The notes under the pieces are model-generated. The model did no database searches. It was not told the origin of the DNA and was given only the letters and a program-made list of their open reading frames with translations. Positions 26,076 to 33,420 of a stretch of DNA of 64,000 bases are shown piece by piece (the first letter of the stretch is position 1; every line of letters begins with the position of its first letter). The translations under genes were made by a program, and so were the position numbers. The stretch covers positions 235,758 to 299,757 of the forward strand of contig NZ_LGYE01000004.1 in the NCBI RefSeq assembly GCF_001262495.1, given 5' to 3'. This stretch comes from Microbacterium sp. GCS4. GTDB lineage: Bacteria > Actinomycetota > Actinomycetes > Actinomycetales > Microbacteriaceae.

Positions 26076-27377
26076 GTGCATCTTTCGTGGAGAGGGAACA
26101 GCAGGACGGCGCGATCGAGGGGCTGCGTGGCATCCGCTGCGATCGTGCTGGCGCTCGGGGCGACGGCGTTCGTCGGCGCTCCGGCGTTCGCAGAGGAGGT
26201 GTCGACGCAGTCCGCACCGCTCGACGACTCCGGCTACGAGGAGTTCGTCGATGAGGTGATCGCGACGGATGACGCGATCAACAGCATCGCGCAGGACGGA
26301 GCCGGCAACGTCGTGGTCCGCGCCGATCTCGCTCAGCTCGACGCCGCCGCGCAGGCGGAGCTCGACGCGTACGAGAACCTGGTCGTGATCGACGACCAGC
26401 CGATCCAGGCGCTCGCGGCGAACGACATCGTCGGGGGCGCGGGCTACGCGATCGACGGTGCGAGCGTGTGCTCCTTCGGGTTCAGCGCCTGGTCGCCGTC
26501 GGGCACGCCGGCCATCATCACCGCGGGGCACTGCGGTACGGCCGGTCAGCGGGTCGACCGCACCCAGCCGCAGCGCGACGATGCCGCGTACTACCCGAAC
26601 TCCAGTCCGGGCGCCGCGTTCTGGTCTGATGCCGCGGGACGCAGCGTCGGCACGTTCGCCTTCTCGCAGTGGGGCGGACCCGGCGGCACGGCCGGCGCGA
26701 ACGGCGACGTGACCAGCGTCGACGTGGCCGCGATCAACGTCACCAACTCGGCGCTCCGCCTGCGGCCCGCCGTGACCGACTGGACCACCGAGGCCAGCGG
26801 CGACCTCTCCGCGTCGACGATCCCGGTCACGGCGGTCGGCGAGGCCCGCGTGGGCGACTCCATCGTGCGCTCCGGTCGCACGTCCGGCATGCACAGCGGC
26901 ACGGTGCTCGAGGTCAAATCCTGGACCAAGGTGTGCGAGCAGGTCACCCCGGTGCCGACCGGATGCCACTGGGTCTACGGCTTCCGCACCGACGCGGTCT
27001 CGCTCCCCGGGGACTCGGGCGGACCCTTCATGCGCGGCACGACCGCCCTGGGCGTCCTGTCGGGCGGCGGTGGCGGCACCTCGTTCGCCGCGGATCTGAA
27101 GGCGGGTCTCGCCGTCACCGGCGGGTACACGCTGCAGCTCGCCGTGGCCGCCCCGGCCGTGACATCGACCTCGGCGCAGGCCGCAGAGGCCGATCAGGTC
27201 TCCGGAACGGGCGAGCCGGGAGCGACGCTCATCGTCGACCAGGCCGGCGTCATCACGGAGATCCCGATCGCCGCGGACGGCACCTGGTCGTTCCCGGCAC
27301 CGGATGCCGGAACGGCCGCCTACACGCTGAGCGTGGAGCGAGGGTTCGACGTCTCCGACGCGGTCGTCTTCCAGTAG
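26076..27377 (+). CDS. Secreted S1-family serine protease with C-terminal Ig-like domain
   Basis: 433-residue exported protease. A signal peptide ends near AFAEE (about 39-41). A prodomain (about 42-118) resembles the short propeptide of streptogrisin/alpha-lytic-type enzymes. The catalytic domain carries TAGHC (H152), SVDVAAI (D216) and PGDSGGP (S314), with a cysteine pair across the histidine loop (C132/C153). After the protease a proline/threonine linker leads to a short bacterial Ig-like domain (TGEPGATLIVDQAGVITEIPIAADGTWSF). GTG at 26076 with GAGGAGGAA upstream. Transcribed alone; the 229 bp before it hold only the promoter region. Activity depends on autocleavage in related enzymes. 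Confidence 0.9.
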   Translation: MHLSWRGNSRTARSRGCVASAAIVLALGATAFVGAPAFAEEVSTQSAPLDDSGYEEFVDEVIATDDAINSIAQDGAGNVVVRADLAQLDAAAQAELDAYENLVVIDDQPIQALAANDIVGGAGYAIDGASVCSFGFSAWSPSGTPAIITAGHCGTAGQRVDRTQPQRDDAAYYPNSSPGAAFWSDAAGRSVGTFAFSQWGGPGGTAGANGDVTSVDVAAINVTNSALRLRPAVTDWTTEASGDLSASTIPVTAVGEARVGDSIVRSGRTSGMHSGTVLEVKSWTKVCEQVTPVPTGCHWVYGFRTDAVSLPGDSGGPFMRGTTALGVLSGGGGGTSFAADLKAGLAVTGGYTLQLAVAAPAVTSTSAQAAEADQVSGTGEPGATLIVDQAGVITEIPIAADGTWSFPAPDAGTAAYTLSVERGFDVSDAVVFQ

Positions 27378-27386
27378 CCGATCACC

Positions 27387-27439
27387 TCGACACGGTTCCG
27401 CCCCCGGGTGCGCCCTGCGCCCGGGGGCGGAACTGTCGA
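27387..27439 (+). terminator. Strong hairpin terminator after the protease gene
   Basis: TCGACA plus GTTCCGCCCCCGGG (within 27387-27408) pairs with CCCGGGGGCGGAACTGTCGA (27420-27439), 20 bp of stem with a 2-base bulge. It insulates the bacteriocin operon from the protease gene. Confidence 0.85.
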
Positions 27440-27624
27440 AAGCGTGCGGCAGGCGGGACGCCCCCACCACGGGGGAGGCGGCGGAAAGGGCGCCCCGCCT
27501 GGCGTCGTCATAGGGACGACGCCGCAGGCATCCGCATCGCAGCGCGAATGACCGCTCCGCAAGCGTGACACCACGCGGTGCGCGGCGCAAGTCCCGGGTC
27601 CTCCGATGTCAGGCCCGGTGCCGC

Positions 27625-27658
27625 CCGGACGTCTTGCCGACCGGGACCGGACAATCGG
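27625..27658 (+). promoter_or_regulatory. CCGGAC...CCGGACAATCGG motif upstream of the bacteriocin gene
   Basis: CCGGAC (27625-27630) and CCGGACAATCGG (27647-27658) lie about 100 bp before the bacteriocin start. The same 12-mer CCGGACAATCGG, also with a CCGGAC 23 bp upstream, occurs at 34113-34147 between the divergent response regulator and kinase. It may be the binding site of the adjacent NarL-type regulator, or a promoter whose -10 is GACAAT. The remaining 27440-27750 is GC-rich non-coding sequence with the leader hairpin at 27691. Confidence 0.6.
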
Positions 27659-27690
27659 CCTACCGACCCGATCTCCGCCGATGGGAACCT

Positions 27691-27724
27691 GCTGTCGTTC
27701 GAGCACATGGGCTCGAACGACAGC
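27691..27724 (+). promoter_or_regulatory. Perfect 14-bp hairpin in the bacteriocin leader
   Basis: GCTGTCGTTCGAGC (27691-27704) and GCTCGAACGACAGC (27711-27724) are perfectly complementary around the loop ACATGG. It ends 27 bp before the bacteriocin ATG. It could stabilise the 5' end, attenuate transcription or serve as a DNA operator. Confidence 0.75.
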
Positions 27725-27751
27725 CCTCGGGCCCAACAGGAAGAAGAGATC

Positions 27752-28036
27752 ATGCAGAGTTCACTTGCAGAGTCGCGGACGTCGCGCGGCACCGTCGCCG
27801 TCGCCGCGATCGTCGCGGCGGCCGGAATCGTCCTCGCGGGGCTCAGCGCCGCGTACATCGCCGGCATGTTCGGGCTCTCGTCCGCCGTGGCCACCCAGAT
27901 CGTGAACGCGATCTCGGTCGGCGGCGCTGTGCTCGCGATCGCCCTGGCGCTCGTCTCGGGCGGCATCGCGGGCGCGGTCGTCGCAACGGCGCGCTGGGCG
28001 ATCACCAAGTGGGGCGAGAAGGCTGCGATTGCCTGA
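27752..28036 (+). CDS. Circular bacteriocin precursor (uberolysin/carnocyclin/AS-48-like)
   Basis: 94-residue peptide precursor. An N-terminal leader of about 35 residues, containing one hydrophobic stretch, is followed by a mature-like core of about 59 residues beginning near IAGMFGLSSAVATQIVNAI. The core has the family pattern: a small/hydrophobic first residue followed by AG, a central Gly-Gly hinge (SVGGAVLAIALALVSGGIAG), and an amphipathic end with Trp and Lys residues (ATARWAITKWGEKAAIA) resembling carnocyclin and garvicin ML termini. Such peptides are cut from the leader and joined head to tail. The following SpoIIM/DUF95 gene and ABC ATPases are standard partners. An ATG at 27707 is an alternative start but lies in the hairpin. 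Cleavage site and activity are predictions. Confidence 0.82.
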   Translation: MQSSLAESRTSRGTVAVAAIVAAAGIVLAGLSAAYIAGMFGLSSAVATQIVNAISVGGAVLAIALALVSGGIAGAVVATARWAITKWGEKAAIA

Positions 28037-28613
28037 CGACTCCGTCATGAGCGGACGGGGGCGACTCGATGTGCGCAGCCTCGGCATCGCCTTCGCGGTC
28101 GTCCTCGTCCTCTTCGTCGCCGCCGTGCTGATCTCGTACTCGACGCTGTCGGGCCGGGTCGCCGGCGGCGGCGGGTCGCTCGCGGCTCCGCTCGGCGATC
28201 CGGACACGCCGCTGTTCCTCGCGATCCTGCTGCGCAACGCCGCTGTGGCGCTCGGCCTGTTCGCGGGGGTCCTGACGGCGGGTCTCGGCTCGCTCATCGG
28301 GATCGCCTTCCTCGGTTTCCTCGTGGGGGCCAGCACGGCGGCAGCGGCCACGGAGATCGGACTCGCCGCCGCCCTCGCCTCCGTGATCGGGTACGCGATC
28401 ATCGAGCTCCCCGCGCTGCTCCTCGCGGCGGCGGCGGGGCTGGTCCCCGCATCCGCCCTGCTCTTCCCGTCGCGGCGCCTCGGTGAGCTGCGACCGCTCG
28501 CCCGCTACCTGGCACCCCTGCCCGGCTCCCTTCTCCTCCTCGCGATCGCCCTCGTCCTCATCGTCGTCGGGGCGGGCGTCGAGACCGCCATCATCAGCTC
28601 ACGAAGGATCTGA
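28029..28613 (+). CDS. SpoIIM/DUF95-family membrane protein, probable bacteriocin maturation or immunity factor
   Basis: 194-residue membrane protein with about five helices in the SpoIIM/DUF95 fold (LFLAILLRNAAVALGLFAGVLTAGLGSLIGIAFLGFLVGAST, then the conserved ASVIGYAIIELPALLLAAAAG with its glutamate). DUF95 proteins are near-universal in circular bacteriocin clusters, where they are needed for production, maturation or immunity. The sporulation name is historical. TTG at 28029 has AGAAGG 6 bases upstream and overlaps the bacteriocin stop, giving translational coupling; ATG at 28047 is the alternative but has no ribosome-binding site. Confidence 0.83.
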   Translation: MPDDSVMSGRGRLDVRSLGIAFAVVLVLFVAAVLISYSTLSGRVAGGGGSLAAPLGDPDTPLFLAILLRNAAVALGLFAGVLTAGLGSLIGIAFLGFLVGASTAAAATEIGLAAALASVIGYAIIELPALLLAAAAGLVPASALLFPSRRLGELRPLARYLAPLPGSLLLLAIALVLIVVGAGVETAIISSRRI

Positions 28614-28614
28614 C

Positions 28615-29217
28615 ATGAGCGCACCGCTCTCCACCGCTCCACGGACGGATGCCGTCGCCGCGGCCCCCCGCAGGACCGATCGGCTCATCCTCTGGGCGGC
28701 GGTGCTCGCGACCGTCGTCGTGATGGTCGTCCGTCTCAGCGGCCAGCTGCTCGAACGCATCACGGCCGACGACCAGGTGCGCGACCTCGCCGCCGGTCTG
28801 GACGACCCCGCGCTCGCTGAGCTCGCGGTGCGCATGGGGGTGATGCTCGCCGTGGTGATCTCGGCGGTGTTCCAGATCATCTACCTGTTCCTGTGCGCGA
28901 CGGTCGACGAGAAGCTCCTCGCCGGCGTCATGGTCCCGACCGGCCGCCGCGCCGACCGCAAGGGGCGGCGCCCCGCGCTCGGCCCCGCCGTGATGGTGGG
29001 GATCGCCGCGACGCTGCCGGTGCAGCTCACGGCCCTCGCCTTCGGGCTCACCGCGCCCAAGGACTCGCCGTTCCTCGTCGTCTGGCTCGTGGTGCTGGTC
29101 GCGGTCGTGTCGGTGTGGGCGTGCACGCGCCCCGCTCTCCGCGACCGCGGACTGCGCGGTCGCATCCTCCTGGTGGCGGTGCTCGTCGTCGTCGCCGCCA
29201 TCTCGTTCCTCCTCTGA
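28615..29217 (+). CDS. Five-helix membrane protein in bacteriocin operon, unknown function
   Basis: 200-residue protein with five predicted membrane segments (LILWAAVLATVVVMVV, GVMLAVVISAVFQIIYLFLC, PAVMVGIAATLPVQLTALAFG, FLVVWLVVLVAVVSVWAC, ILLVAVLVVVAAISFLL) and a basic cytoplasmic loop (GRRADRKGRRP). AAGGA lies 8 bases before the ATG and 1 bp separates it from the DUF95 gene. Circular bacteriocin clusters usually carry a multi-spanning protein (As-48B/CclB-like) needed for maturation; this one is a positional candidate. I do not recognise the family. Confidence 0.7.
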   Translation: MSAPLSTAPRTDAVAAAPRRTDRLILWAAVLATVVVMVVRLSGQLLERITADDQVRDLAAGLDDPALAELAVRMGVMLAVVISAVFQIIYLFLCATVDEKLLAGVMVPTGRRADRKGRRPALGPAVMVGIAATLPVQLTALAFGLTAPKDSPFLVVWLVVLVAVVSVWACTRPALRDRGLRGRILLVAVLVVVAAISFLL

Positions 29218-29262
29218 CCCGCCCCTCTGACCCGCCCCTCTCACCCGACCACAGGAGCCCCC

Positions 29263-29646
29263 ATGCAGACCCTCTACGCTTCGTCGCGACGCATCGTCGC
29301 GTCCCTCCTGATCGCGGTGCTCGCGGTCTACGCGCTTCTCACCGTCCTGCGCGACCTCGATACGTCCGGCGCGCTCGACACGGGGGCGATCGTGGTGATC
29401 GCGACCGCGGTGCTCGCCGCAGCGCTTCTCGCCGTCGTGGCCGCACAGTCCGCTCCGCGGTTCGGCTTCGACATGGTCGCCTTCCTGCTGGCGGCGATCG
29501 CCGTAGCGGTGAGCTGGGGTGCCGCGGCGCTCGAGCCCGGATTCCTGATCTACCTGCCCGCGGTGATCGTCGCGATCGCCTTCGCGACCATGGCCCTGAT
29601 GCTCCGCACAGAGGCGGGCGCGGCGGTGACGAAGGACCGCCTGTGA
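29263..29646 (+). CDS. Small four-helix membrane protein, possible immunity protein
   Basis: 127-residue protein made almost entirely of four hydrophobic segments (IVASLLIAVLAVYALLTVL, TGAIVVIATAVLAAALLAVVAA, DMVAFLLAAIAVAVSWGAAAL, GFLIYLPAVIVAIAFATMALML) with short polar loops. Small hydrophobic cationic proteins give self-immunity in circular bacteriocin producers, often with an ABC ATPase. This gene is in the right place, but it is larger than most such proteins (about 50-60 residues). CACAGGAGCC before the ATG supplies the ribosome-binding site. Function is inferred from context only. Confidence 0.65.
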   Translation: MQTLYASSRRIVASLLIAVLAVYALLTVLRDLDTSGALDTGAIVVIATAVLAAALLAVVAAQSAPRFGFDMVAFLLAAIAVAVSWGAAALEPGFLIYLPAVIVAIAFATMALMLRTEAGAAVTKDRL

Positions 29647-31130
29647 GCGCGACCGCCGCAGGGGTGGCTCGGAGCATCCAGGACGCCACCACACTGGACG
29701 GCCTCGGATGGCGGCTCACGCTCCCGGGGTTCCGCGTCGCGAAGGCGTTCGGCGCGGTGCTGCTCCTGTGCGGGTCGGGAGTGGCGTCGGCGATCGCCGT
29801 GGATGCCGTGAGCGCTGCGCTTCCCGCAACCGGGCCGAGCGTCGTCGTGATCGGCGCGCTCGCGATCGGCGCCTACGTCGTCATCCTCCATGCGGTGCGC
29901 GAGTCCCTCACGGCCCGCCGCCTGCAGCTCGTGGACCATCCGCTGGCCGGGTTCTTCGTCGCGATGGACATCCCGCGCCGGGCCGTCGTCCTCGCGGAGT
30001 GCCGTGATCGCCTCCTGACGACGGGGGCACTCGTGTGCGGAATCGCGAGCGGGGTCGCGGCGCGGGTGATCGTGGCCGGGGCGTCGACCGCCGAGGTCAT
30101 CGCACTCGCGGCGATGCCGGCGGCGGTGCTCGGAGGGGTGCTCGCGATCACGGCCTCCACCGCCGCCTGGGCGAATCCGCATGCGCGGCCGCGCACGCTC
30201 GTCGCAGTCCCGGCCGGAGTCGTCGCGGGGCTCGTGATCGTGGCGGCGGTGCGGCTCGCGGCCGCGACGGCGATCGCCCCGACGGATGCCGTCGCGCCGG
30301 CATCCTGGACCGCTGTGGCGTCGGTCGTCGTGGCGTGCGCCGTGGTCTCGGCCGTCGTCGCCGCTGCTGCGCTCCGCGCGGTCGGCCGCTCCGACTTCGT
30401 CGCGGTGCGGTCGGAGGAGGCGCGCGTGACGCGGTCGCGCCTCCTGCGGGGCTCGGCAGCGGGGGTGTGGATCGGGGTCGTGCTGAGCGACCTCTCCCCG
30501 CTCCCGCGGGCGACGGCGCTCTCCCGTCTCGCGTTCGTCGTCTGGGCGGGTGGCACCGCCGCGGCCGAGGTTCAGCTGACCACGATCGCCGCGGCGGGAT
30601 GGCAGCTGCCGGAGGTGGCGATCGATCGGTTGTCGGGCGTCCTCTCTTTCGTGCTCGGCCTCACGGTCGCCGAGATGCTGAGCCGGTGGATCGGCCCCGC
30701 GGCACTCGCACCCCGCTGGCGGGCGAGCTGGGAGGCCGGAGCATCCTCCTGGACGCTGGCCGCCGCCCCCGTGCTCGTCGCCGTCGTCATCGGCCTGGGA
30801 CTCACGGCGCCGCTCGCGATCGCCGCGGCCGCGTTCGGCGGAAGCCCGACCGTGCCGGTGGGCGTGATGCTCTCGGCGCTCGCGGCCGCCTGGGTCGCTG
30901 CCGCGATCGTCCCCGCGGAGCCGCCGCGCGCCGACGGCTCGAGTCCCTCGTCGCTCTCGGCCGGGGTCTTCTGCGTCATCACGTCCGCGGCGCTCGCGGT
31001 CGTCGTCCTCGCGGCATCCGCCGCCGGTGTCGCCGCACTCGGCGTCGCCTCATCCGTTCTCTCCCTGGGAGGTGCCGCATGGGTGACGAGACGTCGCGTT
31101 CTCGCCCTTCCCTCGAGGCCGCTGGTCTGA
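29643..31130 (+). CDS. Large polytopic membrane protein (probable ABC permease subunit)
   Basis: 495-residue protein with roughly 12-14 hydrophobic segments and few charged loops. Residues about 75-130 carry a polar loop (VRESLTARRLQLVDHPLAGFFVAMDIPRRAVVLAECRDRLLTTG) of the sort seen at the cytoplasmic face of ABC-2-like exporters. The GTG start overlaps the preceding stop (GTGA). Its 3' end overlaps the following ATPase gene by 52 bp, which ties it to that ATPase. It probably forms the membrane part of an exporter or immunity pump for the circular peptide. I do not recognise a named family. Confidence 0.65.
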   Translation: MSATAAGVARSIQDATTLDGLGWRLTLPGFRVAKAFGAVLLLCGSGVASAIAVDAVSAALPATGPSVVVIGALAIGAYVVILHAVRESLTARRLQLVDHPLAGFFVAMDIPRRAVVLAECRDRLLTTGALVCGIASGVAARVIVAGASTAEVIALAAMPAAVLGGVLAITASTAAWANPHARPRTLVAVPAGVVAGLVIVAAVRLAAATAIAPTDAVAPASWTAVASVVVACAVVSAVVAAAALRAVGRSDFVAVRSEEARVTRSRLLRGSAAGVWIGVVLSDLSPLPRATALSRLAFVVWAGGTAAAEVQLTTIAAAGWQLPEVAIDRLSGVLSFVLGLTVAEMLSRWIGPAALAPRWRASWEAGASSWTLAAAPVLVAVVIGLGLTAPLAIAAAAFGGSPTVPVGVMLSALAAAWVAAAIVPAEPPRADGSSPSSLSAGVFCVITSAALAVVVLAASAAGVAALGVASSVLSLGGAAWVTRRRVLALPSRPLV

Positions 31131-31729
31131 CGGTCGGGTACGCGCCCGACCGTCCGGTGGTCAGCGATCTCACGTTCTCGCTCGCCGGACCGGGCATCGT
31201 CCGGCTCGACGCCCCGAACGGATCGGGCAAGTCGACGCTGATCGAAGCCGCATCCGGCTATCTGCGACCGTTCGCCGGCAGCATCCGCGTCGACGGGCAG
31301 GAGGCCCACCACCCGGCGGTGCGCGCGCAGCGGCGCGTCTGCCGCGCGGCCCCGGCGCTGCATCCGCACCTCAGCGTGCTCGACCATCTCGCGCTCGCGG
31401 CCGACCTCGCCGGCGTCACCCGCGACGAGCCCCTGGAGCGGGCACGGGCCTACGGCATCGACCGCTGGTTCGGCACCCGCACCTCGGCGCTCTCGACTGG
31501 CACGGCGCGGCGACTGTGGTACCTCATGTGCACGACGGGACGCTTCGCGGTCGGACTCCTCGACGAGCCCTTCAACGGTGTGGACGCGGAGTCGGCGGAG
31601 CGGATGGTGGGGGAGATGAACGGCTGGGCCGAGGAGGCCCTCCTCGTCGTCGTCTCGCACGCCGTGCCTCCCGGGCTGCGGATCGACGAGACGCTGTCGC
31701 TCGACGCGGGCGTGGAGAGGGTCCGATGA
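31079..31729 (+). CDS. ABC transporter ATP-binding protein with degenerate signature
   Basis: 216-residue ABC ATPase. Walker A is PNGSGKST (about 46-53) and Walker B is VGLLDEPFNG, both intact. The ABC signature reads LSTGTARRL instead of LSGGQ, and the Q-loop region is weak (RRVCRAAPALHPHLS). The final VVVSHAVPPG keeps the switch histidine. Such asymmetry is common in heterodimeric exporters, where the next ATPase would provide the other half. ATG at 31079 with GGGAGGTG upstream, inside the end of the permease gene. It ends in an ATGA overlap. Confidence 0.85.
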   Translation: MGDETSRSRPSLEAAGLTVGYAPDRPVVSDLTFSLAGPGIVRLDAPNGSGKSTLIEAASGYLRPFAGSIRVDGQEAHHPAVRAQRRVCRAAPALHPHLSVLDHLALAADLAGVTRDEPLERARAYGIDRWFGTRTSALSTGTARRLWYLMCTTGRFAVGLLDEPFNGVDAESAERMVGEMNGWAEEALLVVVSHAVPPGLRIDETLSLDAGVERVR

Positions 31730-32625
31730 GCATCGAGCTCCGTGGCGCCGACTACCGCTTCCCCGGTGGGGGCGGTGTCGCCGACGTGTCCTTCGCCGTG
31801 CGCTCCGGCGAGATCGTGTGCCTGCTCGGACCCAACGGGTCGGGCAAGTCGACCACCCTGCGACTGCTGCTCGGTCTGATCCGCGGGGGCGGCGACGTGC
31901 TGGTCGACGATCGCCCCGCGCCCCGGCAGCCGTTGGGGGAGACTCTCGGCAGCATCGTCGACGACGGCGGCCTGGATCGGGCGTGGACCGTTCGCCGGTA
32001 CCTGCAGCTCATCCGGGTGGCGCGCCGCGCACCGCGCTCCGCGGTCGACGAGACGATCGCAGAACACGGTCTCGGCGACATCGCTGCGCGGAGGATCGGC
32101 GCGCTGTCGCTCGGCCAGACGCAGCGCGTGGCGTTCGCGGGCGCGCTGCTCGGCGGCCCGCGCACCCTCGTGCTCGACGAGCCCCTCAACGGCGTCGACG
32201 CGCATGCGGTGCCCGTCATGCTCGACCGGATCCGCCGGTTCGCGGACGGCGGCGGGTCCGTCCTCATCACCTCGCACCACCTCGCGCACCTGCAGCGCCT
32301 GGTCGACAGGGTCGTGGTGCTGGATGCCGGACGACTCGTCGCCGACGCCCCGATCGAGGAGTTCCTCGCGACGTCCGTCATGAGCCATGTGCTCGTGGAG
32401 TGCGACGAGCCCGTGACGCTCGCGGAGGAGCTGCGGCGCGCGGGCGCCGTCGAGGTGACGATACGCACGGCGACCGAGCTCGTCGTGCGCGGCGTCGGCA
32501 GGCGCGTGATCGGCGAGGCGGCGTGCCGACGTCGGCTCGTCGTCACCCGGCTCGAGGAGATGACCCCCACGCTCGAGGAGGTCTACCTCGACCTCACCGC
32601 GCCCGCGAACGGAGGCAGGCCATGA
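31726..32625 (+). CDS. ABC transporter ATP-binding protein with C-terminal extension
   Basis: 299-residue ABC-2-type ATPase. Walker A is GPNGSGKST (about 35-43), the signature LSLGQTQRVA replaces LSGGQ by one residue, Walker B is TLVLDEPLNG and the switch region is ITSHHLAHL. A C-terminal domain of about 75 residues follows and ends in EMTPTLEEVYLDL, the standard end of drug- and bacteriocin-export ATPases. It overlaps its neighbours by 4 bp on both sides. It probably pairs with the next gene's permease, giving self-protection or export of the circular peptide. Confidence 0.88.
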   Translation: MSIELRGADYRFPGGGGVADVSFAVRSGEIVCLLGPNGSGKSTTLRLLLGLIRGGGDVLVDDRPAPRQPLGETLGSIVDDGGLDRAWTVRRYLQLIRVARRAPRSAVDETIAEHGLGDIAARRIGALSLGQTQRVAFAGALLGGPRTLVLDEPLNGVDAHAVPVMLDRIRRFADGGGSVLITSHHLAHLQRLVDRVVVLDAGRLVADAPIEEFLATSVMSHVLVECDEPVTLAEELRRAGAVEVTIRTATELVVRGVGRRVIGEAACRRRLVVTRLEEMTPTLEEVYLDLTAPANGGRP

Positions 32626-33407
32626 CCGAGGTCCGATTCGAGGCGCTGCGTGTGAGCGCCATGCGCATCCTGTGGGTGCTCGTCGGCATCGCGCTCGTCA
32701 CCGGCGCGGGGATGGCCGCCGCGGTCGTCGCCATGACACGGGATTCGACCTCCCCGGAGGCGTTCCTGCAGTCCGTGACCTCGTCCGTGACGGTCGCCAT
32801 GACACGGGGGCCGTTCGCGGTCTCGGTGTCGGTGCTGCTCGGCATCCTCCTCGCCTCCCGCGACCTGCGTCGTGGGGCATCGGGCACGACGATGGTGCTC
32901 TTCCCGCGTCGCGGTCGTCTGTTCGGCGCTCGGATCGCGGTGATCGGGGTCGTCGCGGCGGGCACGGCTGCGGCGACCGCGCTGCTGTCGCTGGGGGCGG
33001 CGTCTCTCGTGCTGCCGACCGGCGCCGAGGTCGACGGTCAGGTCCTGTGGCGGGTCGCGGGCATGTTCGTGATCGCGCAGACGTGCTTCGCGATCATCGG
33101 AGCCGCGCTGGCCATCCTGACGAGGTCGGCCGGAGCGGCGGCGGCGATCGCCTTCGGCTGGATCCTGATCGTCGAGCCCGCGGCGAGGTTCGCGGTCCTC
33201 GCGACGGGGCGTCTGGCGGAGGTCGCCGAGTACCTCCCGGTCGCGGCCGCCAATGCCATGGTGCACTCGCTCTCGGCAGGGTCGGCGGCCAACGAGCCGG
33301 ATCTGCTCAGCGCGACCCCGGTGACGGCGTCGATCGCGCTCCTCGGACTCACGGTCGTGCTGACCGCGTGGGCCTGGGCGGGATTCCGCAACCGGCCGCT
33401 CCTCTGA
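32622..33407 (+). CDS. ABC-2-type transporter permease
   Basis: 261-residue membrane protein with six predicted helices, the normal size and layout of ABC-2 permeases. The cytoplasmic loop LASRDLRRGASGTTMVLFPRRGRLFGARIAVI, after the second helix, is typical of bacteriocin-immunity permeases, which read DFRHGTxxxTLLxxPxRxRxLxAK. It begins in an ATGA overlap with the ATPase and is the last gene of the operon. Its stop codon is part of a hairpin shared with the convergent response regulator gene. Confidence 0.87.
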   Translation: MTEVRFEALRVSAMRILWVLVGIALVTGAGMAAAVVAMTRDSTSPEAFLQSVTSSVTVAMTRGPFAVSVSVLLGILLASRDLRRGASGTTMVLFPRRGRLFGARIAVIGVVAAGTAAATALLSLGAASLVLPTGAEVDGQVLWRVAGMFVIAQTCFAIIGAALAILTRSAGAAAAIAFGWILIVEPAARFAVLATGRLAEVAEYLPVAAANAMVHSLSAGSAANEPDLLSATPVTASIALLGLTVVLTAWAWAGFRNRPLL

Positions 33408-33420
33408 GCGTGTTCAGAGG
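33401..33420. terminator. Compact hairpin containing both convergent stop codons
   Basis: CCTCTGA (33401-33407) and TCAGAGG (33414-33420) form a 7-bp stem with loop GCGTGT. The TGA of the plus-strand permease and the TGA (TCA) of the minus-strand regulator are both inside the stem. It may work as a short bidirectional terminator. Confidence 0.6.

Noticed and set aside
28029..28613. Sporulation gene (SpoIIM)
   Set aside because: No other sporulation genes are present. The DUF95/SpoIIM fold beside a circular-bacteriocin precursor fits peptide maturation or immunity.
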